Below are positions 22,541 to 33,668 of a stretch of DNA of 64,000 nucleotides, piece by piece. Every line of letters starts with the position of its first letter. Position 1 is the stretch's first letter. Source of the DNA: Homarus americanus (taxonomy: Eukaryota > Arthropoda > Malacostraca > Decapoda > Nephropidae); assembly GCF_018991925.1 (NCBI RefSeq), contig NW_024737068.1, positions 2,791,353-2,855,352 of the forward strand, written 5' to 3'. Below the pieces are notes generated by a model. The model did no database searches and was not told where the DNA came from. It saw nothing but the letters and a program-made list of their open reading frames with translations. Position numbers and translations under genes: made by a program.

Positions 22541-24060
22541 GAGCACTACCATTCATTGCTCAACCGATACACCAATGTGGATGTCCTGACTACCCAGCAA
22601 GTCTCTCAGCATCCAGAGCTGACCCACCTCAGCTATTCTCCATCCTTGGATAAGGTAGTTACTGCCATCAAACAGATGAAAAATAACAAAGCCTCAGGGC
22701 CTGATAGAACCCCAGCCGAGGTGTATAAGGCAGGAGGACCTCTGCTTACCAGCCGTCTCCACTCTCTCCTGGAGAATATATGGGAAAAGGAGCAAATCCT
22801 CCAAGCTCTTAAAGACGCTTCCATCGTCAATACTTATAAGAACAAGGGAGACCGGTCAGACTGTGGCAACTACCGTTGGATTTCGCTGCTCTCTCTTTAG
22901 CTGGCAAGATTATCGCCTGAGTCCTCCTAAACAGACTCCTTCCTGAGGCGGAAAACTTCCTCCCAGATTCTCATTGTGGTTTTGGACCATCACATGACAC
23001 CACTGACATGATCTTTGCTGCCTGCCAGATACAGGAAAAGTGCAGAAAACAGCGTCATGACCTGTACATTGCTTTCATCGACCTAATCAAGGCCTTTCAC
23101 TTGGTCAACAGGGAAGCCCTCTGGTAGACCCTCAGATGTTTTGGCTGCCCACCAAAATTCATCGCCATTGTGAGGCAACTCCACAATGGCATGAACGGCA
23201 GTGTCCTGCACAACGGCACCCAGTCTGAGTTCTTCCCCAATCAAACAAGGGTTAAACAAGGGTGTGCACTGGCACCAACTCTCTTTTCCATTTTCTTGGC
23301 TGCTTTCCTTACTCGTGGCACCACCCCAGACATCGATGAAGAGATTCACCACCGGATCAGATGTGCATCTCAAGGCTTTGGCGGACTCTGAGACTGTGTC
23401 TTCAGCTGTAGGGAGCTGAAATTATCTACAAAGCTGCATGTATACTGAGCAGTGGTCCTATCCACCCTGCTATATGGCAGTGATACATGGGTCACATATA
23501 GGAAGCACCACAAGGCACTTGAAATCTTTCACCAAAGTAGTCTATGTTCCATCCTCCGAGTTTGCTGGGAAGACAAGAGAACAAATAAATGCCAGTATTC
23601 TTGCTGACACCAACTATAGGAGCATCAAGGCTACCATTATCCATGAACAGCTACTGTGGACTGGACATGTTGCTCTCATGCACGACCGTAGACTGCCAAA
23701 GCAGTTACTTTACAGTCACCTAACGAATAGTAAACGTAATGCCGGCGGGCAATTGGAAAGGTATAAGGATAGTCCTAAGACAAACCTGAAAAAGTGCCAA
23801 ATCACCTTTCACCTGGGATTCGATTACTCCATATCGTAACGTTGGAGGAGCACCACACGAGAAGGTGTCAATACTTTCGAGTTAGCCCGACTGAAAACCC
23901 GAGGCAGACAAGCACCAACGCCGGAAAGACGCTGCCACCGCCTCTCCCGCACTAGATGTAGCCCTCCACATGTGCAACGAAGGTGGACGAGCCTGCGGGT
24001 CCCGTATCGTCCTTTAGTCATCTCAAAACTCACCAATCTTGGTGCCATCCCTAATAGCTC
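22541..24060 (+). pseudogene. LINE J reverse transcriptase and C-terminal zinc finger remnant
   Basis: RT begins with NNKASGPDRTPAEVYK (22682) and KNKGDRSDCGNYR (22840). A stop at 22900 follows, then HCGFGPSHDTTDMIF (22974), FIDLIKAFHLVNRE (23076) and RVKQGCALAPTLFSIFLAA (23249). The expected YADD block is missing between about 23375 and 23440. The thumb/connection region LSTLLYGSDTW is partly open at 23455. A decayed C2H2-like segment (CNEGGRACGSRIVL) is visible around 23974. Multiple stops. Confidence 0.83.
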
Positions 24061-24113
24061 ATATAATTTTTTCATAGCTGTATGAACGTCATATTCGTTT
24101 CCGAGTGACAGCA

Positions 24114-24141
24114 AAGTAGTAGTTGTAGTAGTAGTAGTAGT

Positions 24142-24188
<47 letters not shown>
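24114..24188. repeat. (GTA)n LINE tail followed by (TG)n
   Basis: GTAGTAGTTGTAGTAGTAGTAGTA closes LINE J, and a (TG)n run of about 46 bp follows. Confidence 0.9.
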
Positions 24189-24189
<1 letters not shown>

Positions 24190-24289
24190 AATGAGAAGTA
24201 CTGCTGCAAGGTAGTAAGCTAATGGCGATATATAAACTTTAAGAAGCTTATGAATGATTTAGGAATACACTCTTAATAGGAACCCTCTT

Positions 24290-24995
24290 TCCGCTTCTCC
24301 CTCTCGCCTCACCACCCTTCCGTACCCATATTATCCCTTCTTCCTTCCTTCCCTCCCCTCACCACCCCTCCTTCCTTTCATCCCTCCTTCTTTCCCTTAA
24401 TCACCCTTCCATATTCTCATCCTTCCTCCTTCCTTCCTTCCTTCCTTCCTATCACCACCGCTTTACTCTGTCCCCTGCCATTCCTTCCTTCCTCTCCTCC
24501 GTTAACACCACCTCCTTTCTCTTCCATACTCTCCTTCCCTCTCACCCCTCTATCAATCTCTCCAACACCCTTTCAGCACCCCATCTCCTCTTTCAAAAAC
24601 CCTTTCCCCTCTCCAGCACATATTTTCTCCTTTAACACCATCTCTCCCTCTCCAATGCCCCATCTCCCTTTCCAACACCTCCTCTTCTTTTCCAATGTAT
24701 CTTAACCCCTCTCCAATACCCCTTCTCCCTCTTCAACACTCCTTTTCCCTCTCCTACATTCCCTCTTCATCTTCAACACTCCCTCTCCGTTTCCAACAAC
24801 CCCTCTCCCTCTTCAACACTTCTTTTCCCTATCCAAATTTGCCTCTTCATCTCCAACACTCCTTCTCAGTCTAAAACACCCTTTCTCCCTCTTTAACACT
24901 CCTTATCCTTCTCCAACACTCCCTCTCCCTTCTTAAACTTCGGGTCTTCAATACTCCCTCTCCGCTTTCCAACACTCTCTCTCCTCTCTCCAACG
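24290..24995. repeat. Pyrimidine-rich degenerate repeat
   Basis: About 700 bp almost entirely C and T on the plus strand. It has TTCCTTCCTTCC runs and a degenerate CTCCCTCTCCAACACTCC unit. Confidence 0.9.
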
Positions 24996-25139
24996 CTTCC
25001 TCTCCCCAAACACCCCTGCGGCGCCGATCACCAACAGATCTGTGGGGGCTGGAGTTCGGTTGCCTTTGTCTTTATGCAAATTGTTACTATCAAGCAGAAC
25101 ACAGCCCTGTGTGGACTCTGGTAATGACACGAGACTGTA
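24996..25139. other. Mixed-sequence island between Py-rich and Pu-rich blocks
   Basis: About 140 bp of ordinary composition. No motif recognised beyond a GTACCGTAGGTAC near-palindrome at its right end. Confidence 0.5.
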
Positions 25140-25717
25140 CCGTAGGTACGGGAGGGGGTATTAGGAGGGAAGAACGGGAAGGGATAGTTGGAGGGAAGCA
25201 CGGGAGGGAGCAGTGTGAGGGGAGGGAGGGAATGGGTAGTAGGAGGGGAGGGACGAACTGGAGGGGAAGGTAAAGGGGAGGGAGAGGACGATGGATGGGG
25301 AGGATGGAGGGGGAGAAAACTGGTGAAAGGTAGCAGAAGGGGATAGATGGAATGGGAGGGTGGAAAGAATAGAATGTCAGGAGTGTGTCGGAGAAGGGGA
25401 GAAGAGAAAGGATATGAGAGGAGAGAAGGAATAGAAACACTGAGGAGTTAGGGAAGTTAGGAAATAAAGGGATGGTAGGGTGTAAAGGGAATTAATAGTT
25501 TTAGGGATAATGAGAAGGGGAAAAAGGGAGAGAGGGAGAAAAGAAAGGAAAGTGTCTTAGGGTTGGGAAGGAAAGAATGGGTGTGGAAACAAGAAAAGGA
25601 AAGGAAAGAAAAGGTGGGAGATCAAGGTGGGAGATCAGGTTGAGAGGGAGGGGAAAGATGGATGGGAAATTAGGGAGAAGTGAGGTAGGAAGGACAGGAG
25701 GAGAATGTGAAAGGAGA

Positions 25718-25776
<59 letters not shown>
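25140..25776. repeat. Purine-rich degenerate repeat with (GA)n
   Basis: About 640 bp dominated by A and G on the plus strand (GGGAGGGA and GGAAAGG runs), ending in a (GA)n array at about 25722-25776. Together with 24290-24995 it forms a strand switch in purine content. Confidence 0.9.
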
Positions 25777-25778
<2 letters not shown>

Positions 25779-26039
25779 ATAACCTCACAAACTTAAACAA
25801 GAGACATTATTGCAAACGAGAAGGAGCTTAGGTGGCAGTAGGCGAGTATATAGCCTGAGCCAGAGATACACCGTGGACGTAAAGAATTTGTCGACTAGAT
25901 TCCAAGACTTAAAATAAAAAATAAAAAACGAAGAAGAAATATTAAGAGATGAATACGTAATATTGGAATTTTTAACGGACATAACTAACGGGAAAATTAC
26001 AGGGAAAATGTTACAGCAAATCATAATGGAAGTCTTCTT
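25777..26039. other. Spacer, no gene seen
   Basis: AT-rich, no motif. Confidence 0.5.
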
Positions 26040-26925
26040 GTAGTTTGGGTGATACTGTTGTGGAGTGATACAGTGGTGGGGTGATACAGTAGAGTGGGAG
26101 ATATAGTAAGGTAATCAAGTAGTGTGGGTGTAATACAGGGGAGTGATACATTAATGGGGTGATATTGTAATGTGGGGTATTACAGTGCTGGTGCGATACA
26201 ATAGTGAGATGATATAGTGATTTAATACAATAGTAGGGTGATACAGTAGTGTGGGTAATACAGGAGTTAGGTGATACAGTAGTGTGGGTGATGCAGTATT
26301 GTGGATGATACAGTAGTATGGGTGATACAGTAGTGAGGTAAATACAATAGTGTGGGTGATACTGTAGTGTGAGTTATACAGTAGTGTGGGTGATACAGTA
26401 GTGAAGGAAATACAGTTGTGTGGGTGACATAGTAGCGTGGGTGATACAGAAGTATGGGTGATATAGTAATTGTGTGATACAGTCGTGTGGGTGAACAAAG
26501 TAACATGCGTGACACAGTAATGGAGTGATATAGTAATGTGAGTGATACAGTAGTGTGGGTGAAACAGTCGTGTGGGTGATACAGAAGTGAGGGAAATACA
26601 GTAATGTGGGTGACATAATTGTGTGGGTGATACAGTAGTGTGGGTGATTCTGTAGTGTGAGTTATACAGTTGTGTGAGTGATACAGTAGTGAAGGAAATA
26701 CAGCAGTGTGGGTGACATAGTAGTGTGGGTGATACAGTAGTGTGGGTGATACAGTAATGTGGGTGATACAGTACTGTGGGTAATACATTAGTGTGGGTGA
26801 TGCAGTAGTGTAGGCAATACAGTAATGGGGTGAAACAATAATGGGGAGACACTTTAATGGGGTGATACAGTAGTGTGGGTAATATAGTAGTGTGGGTGTT
26901 TCAGTAGTTTGGTGATACAGGTCGT
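26040..26925. repeat. Minisatellite, 17-bp unit TAGTGTGGGTGATACAG (left block)
   Basis: About 50 imperfect copies. Because 17 is not a multiple of three and the unit lacks stops on the minus strand, all three minus frames are open and show a 17-residue period. These are not genes. The same array continues at 36452, on the far side of LINE I. Confidence 0.95.
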
Positions 26926-27002
26926 TGAGATATCTAGACGGTTGCATTCATGGCTGTGATAAAGGCCAACCAGGGAATGTAGTACTGTGATTTTAGGTAA
27001 AT

Positions 27003-27441
27003 CAGTTCACAGTGTCATCAGTGACTGCAGAAGAGGTTGTAAATAACTTAAAAGTGAATACAAACTGGCAAGCAAGCTGGTAAGGCACCACTGCCAGCAG
27101 AGACCAAGTCTTGTCATAGGTGCCACAGAGACTTTAAATTTTATTTTGTTTGTGTGCTTTCTCAAGGACTAAAGCTGTGTCTATAATACACCATTCACAG
27201 GGAGATACAGTGTACACAGTGATGGTTCATAGTGTCATGAGCGACCGCGAAAGAAGTTGTAAATAACTTAAAGTGACTACAAACTGACAAGCAAGCTGGA
27301 AGGGCACCGCTGCCAGCTGAAACCAAGTCGTGTCATAGGTGCCAGAGACTTTAAATTTTATATTGTTTGTGTGCTTTCTCATGGACTGAAACTGTGCCTA
27401 CAATACACCATTCACAGGGAGATACAGTGTACACAGTAATA
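27003..27441 (+). repeat. Two tandem monomers of about 220 bp at the 5' end of LINE I
   Basis: 27003-27222 and 27226-27441 align throughout: both run from TCA(C/T)AGTGTCAT, through GTTGTAAATAACTTAAA and TTTAAATTTTAT.TTGTTTGTGTGCTTTCTCA, to CACCATTCACAGGGAGATACAGTGTACACAG. By analogy with monomer promoters of mouse L1, they could be promoter units. That is inference. Confidence 0.85.
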
Positions 27442-27582
27442 GCAGAAGACAACTCTATAGGCAACAGGGGAGGTGGTTAAAACCAGCAGAGAGCAGCTAA
27501 GTAATGTTCTTTTTTTCTTTCTTTATTTTTAAATAGGTGTTGATCTATACACAGTTTACACCCCACAACAATAACATCAACC

Positions 27583-28470
27583 ATGCGTATGATATGTGAT
27601 TACTGCAGGGGGGCGTCGGATATGGAGAATACAGGCGTGATTAATGCAACGTTTAGGAAGATGCTAACTGCCGTAAAGCATGAAGGCTGTTGCTGGTATT
27701 GCCCTGACTGCATAGACAAGGTGAAAGAGGCGATTGCAAGCCATAAGGGAACGAGTTCCCTTGGGACGAAAATAGATGAAGCTGAAGCCCTGCTCGTTGC
27801 CAAACTAGAGCAAGTTGGGAAAGAGATCCTTGCTAAAACTGAGGAAGTAGCCGATAGAATGGAGGTGGTTGCTAAGAGGAGTTATGCTGAGGCATTAGCA
27901 GGGCCACGGGGGGATGGTAGAGAGTAATGCAGGATCAGAACAGGTTCTACAGCAGCTAGGGACTCTGAAGAAGTGTGTCGAACAAATGAAAATTAACGGA
28001 CCTACTGTTAGGGGAGAGGAGGAACAACGGGAACGTTTCCAGCGCAGGAACAATGTAATAGTTTTTGGAGTCCCGAGAACCAGGCAGAGGGAACTGAGAG
28101 TATGGTAACACACGATAAGATGCAGTTTCAGAAGATTTGTACAGAGGTTCTGAAGATGCCATCAACCCCACAAGATGTGAGGAGGCTGGAACAAAAGCAG
28201 GGGGATAAGCCTCGCCCCCTCAGGATCACACTAGTGAGCAAGGAGGAGAAATAGGGGGGTTATTCGGCAGGCAAAAATCTTAGCAAGGAGAGAGGCATCT
28301 TGGGGTGTATTCATTCACCCAGATCGCACAGTAATGCAGAGGGAACAGCACAAGAAGCTCTTGCAGGACTTGAAGCAGAAGAGGGAGGAGTCAAGGAGGA
28401 ACGGGGACGGGTGTACATGGGTTATATTCACGGGGAGGGTAGTGGAAGCAAGTGTGCAGACACAGGGCTA
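27583..28470 (+). pseudogene. LINE I ORF1 with PHD-like zinc finger
   Basis: ATG at 27583. Residues about 4-50 hold a Cys/His cluster (CDYC, then CCWYCPDC), matching the PHD-type finger found in ORF1 of CR1-group LINEs. A coiled-coil-like Glu/Lys region and SYAEAL follow. Near 27915 the frame shifts and continues as EEEQRERFQRRNNVIVFGVP, an RRM-like beta strand. A later frame holds a VFIHPDRTVMQREQHKK-type segment (about 28310) that normally ends the domain. Role: RNA-binding chaperone of the LINE RNP. Confidence 0.75.
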
Positions 28471-28612
28471 GGGGGCAGCAGCGCACCCTCCACCCGCTCT
28501 ACCCCCCACCCGGGAGGTGGCACCAACTCAGACTACCAGACAGGAGGAGGCGAGCGCCGTGTAAACAATGACATCTCTAACCACACCCTGCAAAATACAG
28601 TTTACTTAGCTA

Positions 28613-29464
28613 ATGCTGCAGCTTCTGAGAATGGCGGGGGAGGGGGTGGGGTTACTACTAAGAGCAGAGACGTTACCGAGAACAAATTCTGGCCTGAATG
28701 TCATGTACACTAATACTGACACGTTTCTTGATAAGAGAGAGGAGTTTGAAACACTACTGAAAGTACACCAACCAGATATTGTAGGAGTTGTAGAACTGTT
28801 GTACAAGTACAGGAGAATCAACCCAGAGGAATGTGAGTTCAGTATTGCTGGATATGACTCATTTACGAACCATTCTCAAGAAACTTGCAAGAGGGGCGTG
28901 GTTATCTATGCTAGGCAAGACCTTAAAGCCAGCTAGGCGAGGGTACAGGGAGAAGATGTTTTTGAAGAGTCCAAGTGGTGTAAAATTAAATGAAAGGGAG
29001 GGGACTTAATTATCGTCGGGTGTGTCTACAGACCCTCAAACTGGGGCCATTAAATCAAAGGAACTTAAGAACCTTAATAGACAATGCGGCGATGCTCAAC
29101 CCTAGCCACCTCCTTAGCATGGGGGACTTGAACTATGGCGACATCGACTGGAGAAACGAGTTCACCCCGAATGACTTGAATAACCCTGCTACTCTTTTTG
29201 TAGAAACTCTGAGAGATAATATTCTGTTTCAACATGTTAGAGACCCGACACATTACAGAGGGGAGCAAACACCCAAGCCACTTGACCTCATCATAACAAA
29301 CGAGGATGGTATGGTGGGCAAACTGGAACACCTTGCCCCAGTTGGCACCAGTCACCATATAGTGTTGTCATTCAGATTTGACTGTTACCTGGTTCAGAAT
29401 AAGGCCAGGCCAAGGTGCAAATATTACAAGGGAAATTACAACGGGATGAGGGAAGAGATGAGAG
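28613..29464 (+). pseudogene. LINE I ORF2 endonuclease
   Basis: Endonuclease N-terminus with NVMYTNTD (28696) and IVGVVELLYKYR, which retains the Glu. A stop at 28936 and a frameshift follow. Then SMGDLNYGDIDW (29119) keeps the Asp/Asn, and APVGTSHHIVLSFRF (29338) has His where the usual Ser-Asp-His motif has Asp. The frame runs into the LTR of element C at 29465. Confidence 0.8.
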
Positions 29465-30070
29465 TGTTACGAGTTGGGGATATAGATTATAGTAAAAAGT
29501 CTACCCAGATCCCAACAGGCAACAACAATAAAAAAAACTTAAACAAACAAAGACAACCTGACGATAAAAGGGTAGACAAAGGATGCGAGTTTTTGTTGTG
29601 TATAATAAAGTTCCATAAATTCCTTAACAAAATATTCAGCTTTATTTAATTTACCCTTAACCATACTTAACTTAAACATACGCAACATTGGCTTAACAGT
29701 ATATACATATTTATACATCATACAACAATCTGAAGCAAGTGGAGGTGGGAGGCAACATAAGATTACTAAATACTCAAGTGAGGTGTCTGACGAGTAAGGC
29801 TGAGTATTGAAGAAGAGGGTAGGTAGTCACTGTGCCGTAGGTTTCTAGGATAGGTGATCCTAGTGTGGTCACTTCCCAGAGTGAACTGAACTCTCCTCGA
29901 TCCGGAGCTGATGAGGAAGACTTGGAGGAGGTGACGCAACAACCAGGATATGGAAAAGGGAAACCTGGAGTTGTAACTAAGACTAGTCATACTCGGGTCT
30001 CGTCCCTAGATGGCGTTGCTCGTGGTGCTGGGTACGTAGATCATGACAATAGATGGCGTGGTTCGTAACA
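29465..30070 (-). repeat. 3' LTR of element C
   Basis: Reverse complement of the element A LTR, TGTTACGAGTTGG to GGTTCGTAACA. It is about 43 bp shorter than in A because one LTR subrepeat is missing. The polypurine tract of C is at 30071-30084. Confidence 0.92.
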
Positions 30071-30115
30071 CACCCCCCTCCAAAGACCTCAGTAGCGCGG
30101 GCGCGAAGGAGGTGA

Positions 30116-31671
30116 TCACTTGGTGCGTTTGGAGAGTAGCTGCTGCATTTCCACTGAAGCTCGGGATAAGGAGTACGCAATCAGGTTGTACACCCCCTTT
30201 ATGTGCCGGACTTGTAGATTATAGGGCTGGGTGAGGAGAGCCCAGCGGAGGATTCGCTGGTTGGATGTCTTGTTGGTTTGGATGAACGTGAGCTGGTTAT
30301 GGTCGGTGAAGACTAGGGTTGTTTGTGGGCGAGATTGGAGGTAGCATTCAAACTTCTTTATTGCCAACACCAGAGCCAGGGCCTCCTTCTCTATGGTCGA
30401 GTAGTTGGTCTGATGTTTTTTCAACTTGGCGGAGTAGTATGCCACAGGGTGAAGGACATCAGTGGTTGGGTCGGGTTGTAGGAGCACAGCCCCCACCCGA
30501 CACCGCTAGCGTCGATTTGCAGATGGAAGGGCAAGGTGTAGTCAGGGGGGTGGACTACAGGCTTGGAGGCAAAGAAGGCTTTGAGGTGGCGGAAAGACTG
30601 GTCGCACCTCTGGTTCCAGATGTAAGGGACCCGCAGAACTGGTAAGGTCTGTGAGGGGTCCGGCCACGCTGGAGAAGTTACTGCAGAACCGACGGTAGTA
30701 GCCGCACATCCCCAGGAAGCGCATGAGTTCCTTCCTCGTCCTTGGAGAGGGGAAGGACAAGATGGCTTTAACGTTTGCGTCCTTGGGTCTCACCATACCA
30801 TGCTCAACGATATGTCCCAGGTAAGTCATTGAGGCCAGGCCAAAAGCAGATTTAGCCAGGTTTATGGTGAATCCAGTCAAGTGCAGTCGTGCGAACAGTA
30901 TCTCCAAACGCACCAGATGTTCGTCCCAGCCGTCCGACACCACCACCAGGTCATCCAGGTAGGCGAACGTCCCATCTAGGTCCTGAATCAGGTAATTGAT
31001 TGCCCTATGGAGTGTGGCCGGAGCATTAGAAAAGCCAAACGCCATAACCAAATATTGAAAAAGACCAAATGGAGTTATAAATGCTGAGATTATTTTTGCC
31101 CTATCCGTGAGTCCCACTTGATAATATCCTTTCAACATGTCCACCGTTGTAATAAATTTTGCACAACTATGCTGTCTATTATATCTTCAATCAAATATAA
31201 AGGGTAGGAGTCTGAGACAGTGACCCGGTTCACTTTACGATAATCGGTACAGAAACGAAAACTGCTATCGGGATTTGGAATGAGAAGGCAAGGTGAAGCC
31301 CAGGGGGAGGTACTAGGCTCAGCTAAGTTATGTTTTAACAAAAAATCTACCTCCTTTTTCATAATCTCTCTTTTTTGTGGATTTAGCCGATATGCTGATT
31401 GCCTAATGGGTTGTACATCATCTGAGATTAGCTTAATATCATGTTTAAGTATATTGCAAAACCCTGGGAGGTCTGACGTGACTTTAGGAAATGTTGATAA
31501 TAACTTAGTGAGATCTTTTGCTTGAGATGAATTCAGAACAGAAAAATACTCATCCAAGTTGTTGAGTATGTGACTGTTAGCAGGGTTTTCTTTAGGTAGA
31601 GGGAAGTCTAAATTCTCCAATAGGTCCATGCCATCTGTCTCCGGCTCCGTCCCTGACAAAGCCGTATGCAA
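30116..31671 (-). pseudogene. rt-rh: RT and RNase H of element C
   Basis: RT reads from about 31671 down, with a frameshift near 31140 (open pieces 31671-31132 and 31144-30542). YLDD is present at about 30955. RNase H (30496-30116) starts after another frame break at about 30500-30600, retains EKEALAL and FTDHN, and ends in Leu-Ser-Arg-Ala. Near-identical to element A 6247-7809 at protein level. Confidence 0.9.
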
Positions 31672-31730
31672 TACAGGTAGGCTTATAGCCTCTGGGATGT
31701 CTTCCTCTGACTACCTGGAATGGTAAAGTT

Positions 31731-32213
31731 TCATGAGATTAATGTGAACAAGGGTGAATCTTTTCTGCGATCAGGAGTATGGACTATATAGTTGAGGGGA
31801 GATAGTTTATTAGCAACTATATAGGGACCAGTAAACTTGCTTTTAAGGGGAGCGCCTGGAATGGGTAGAAAGAGTATCACTTTGTCACCTGGAGAAAATG
31901 ATCTTTCAACTAATTTAGGTTGGGACTTCACCATATTGTCTTGGACTTTTTTTAAGTTTGACTGAGCAATGGTTCGGACTTCAGTTAATTTGTCCCGTAA
32001 AGTGTCACTGTATTGGGAAACTGTTGTGGGCTTAATAGATGGAGTGTCAAACCACTGCTCCTTTACTATTTTAAGGGGTCCCCTAATTTGTCTCCCATAT
32101 AGTAACTCGAACGGGGAGAAACCCAATGACTCCTGGGGACATTCCCTGATGGCAAAGAGTACCAAGTCTATGCTTTCATCCCATTCCTTTTGGTGTTCTA
32201 TACAGTATTTTTT
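31731..32213 (-). pseudogene. int: Integrase C-terminal part of element C
   Basis: It retains the region after the catalytic core and the GPY module (SKFTGPYIV) only. The two Asp and the Glu of the core are deleted. The open piece at 32165-31731 has a frame break at each end. Confidence 0.88.
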
Positions 32214-33004
32214 TTTACGTTATCATAGTCATCAGTCTGGTCTAAACAGTTATAAACTCTACGAGCCTTACCACATAATTTAGGAACTAACACCGACACC
32301 CACTGGTCCTTAGGACACTCATTCTTCCCGGCTATTTTCTCAAAAGTCCTAAATGACCCGTCCATATCGGATTCATCAAACTCGGGAACAAGGAAAGAAG
32401 CATGAGCAGGGTTAAAAGCAGTTAGTCTCTCTTTTAATGCCACTTCTTTTGATTTAAACTCCGATGTTAAGGTGACTTCTGTCTCTTTCACCTGTAGTTC
32501 TTTCAGTCTAACCTCCTGCTCCAACTTGGCCTGTTCCAACTTTTGCTAATGCTCCAACTTGGCCTGTTCCAACTTGGCCTGTTCCAACTTTCCCTCATGC
32601 TCCAACTTGGCCTAATCCAACTCATGCTCCAACTGGAGTTCTTTCATTTTGATTTGGAACTCGAACCTAGCTCGTTCTAGTTCTAAGGCGTCTACTCTTT
32701 GTGTTTTTTCTTGAGGGCTAGCCAGACCTGAGGCAACTTTTGAGTGAGGAGGGGTGGTGGATAGTGGTTGAAGTTTCTTGGACATGGGCGTTAATTGGTC
32801 AACAGCGGATTCTTCTAAGACTTCTTGTTGAACCAACATTTCAATTACCTGATTTTTTAACACTTCTTCAGTGATTTGCTGTGAATATGGGATATTGTAA
32901 TAGGTGGCTATTCCTTTCCATTCTTTCTTCAGGATATTAACACGTAATTTAGCTACAGAAGGATTTTCAATTAAATCCTGGAGATCAAAACCTGAGGTGG
33001 TCAT
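32214..33004 (-). pseudogene. gag: Gag of element C, truncated
   Basis: Starts at 33004, the same start as gag of A. The Glu/Lys/Gln coiled-coil segment contains more EQAKLE-type units than in A and two stops (about 32612 and 32543). Capsid continues to 32214, where the internal deletion begins at an A-run. The knuckle is deleted. Confidence 0.88.
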
Positions 33005-33668
33005 TGTTAAGAAAACTAGATAAATTAACTAATGGCTAAAAAGATAAGATAAGTGGATTACCCTAGAAAATATCACGGCAGTGAATAACCAAAAAGTCCC
33101 GAAAACTACCCAAGTTATACCAAGGGAAATTACACTTATGAATATTGTTCTTCTGATAAGATCCTTAGATAAGGATAAGAGACTTGGAAAGATACTTGAA
33201 ACAGGAAGGGCGTATTACGGCATTAATATAAAGATCCGGATAAACAACCCTTGAGTTACTTTATTATTGACCCAGAATGAGATAATGAGAAGAACAATAA
33301 TTAAGGCTTTATAATTATGGGGTCCTGGTAGAGCGGGGCGTCCCAAGATATCACTTCACCCTAAACTAGTGACTATGGAACAGCCTACTCTGGAGCGAGG
33401 GTACGGCATTAAACAGATCCGGATTCTTCCCTACACTCGACTGCCTACGTGTAATGACAGGTAAGCCTTATGACACTCGGAACCTAATATCCTACGTCTG
33501 TCACTCTTACTGTACGATAATACCAATATATGCACACGCATGTGAAGGGAACTTTAAACCACCGTAAAGCAATTGTGAACAGAAGTGACTGGGAGGAATA
33601 ATTAACAAGGAGTAACAAGGGGGGAAGAAATATGGCACTTAAGGTCGGGTCCTGTCAGGGTCGCCATT
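33005..33668 (-). other. Leader and primer binding site of element C
   Basis: Reverse complement of the A leader. The primer site is at about 33650-33666 (TGGCGACCCTGACAGGA on the minus strand), one base different from A. Confidence 0.75.

Larger units (their letters stand above)
20152..24142 (+). mobile_element. LINE J: decayed non-LTR retrotransposon with AP-type endonuclease
   Basis: 5' non-coding region about 20152-21215, then endonuclease, linker, RT and a decayed C-terminal zinc finger. It ends in a (GTA)n tail at about 24114-24142, typical of target-primed LINE insertion. The RT palm block containing YADD is deleted around 23375-23400. The endonuclease resembles the widespread invertebrate type often mis-annotated as craniofacial development protein 2-like. 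I cannot assign the clade (RTE-like or L2-like) by eye. Confidence 0.85.

Noticed and set aside
26151..26947. His/Tyr/Thr-rich minus-strand repeat proteins of over 220 codons
   Set aside because: A 17-bp unit without minus-strand stops opens all three frames simultaneously, the mark of a repeat and not of selection.
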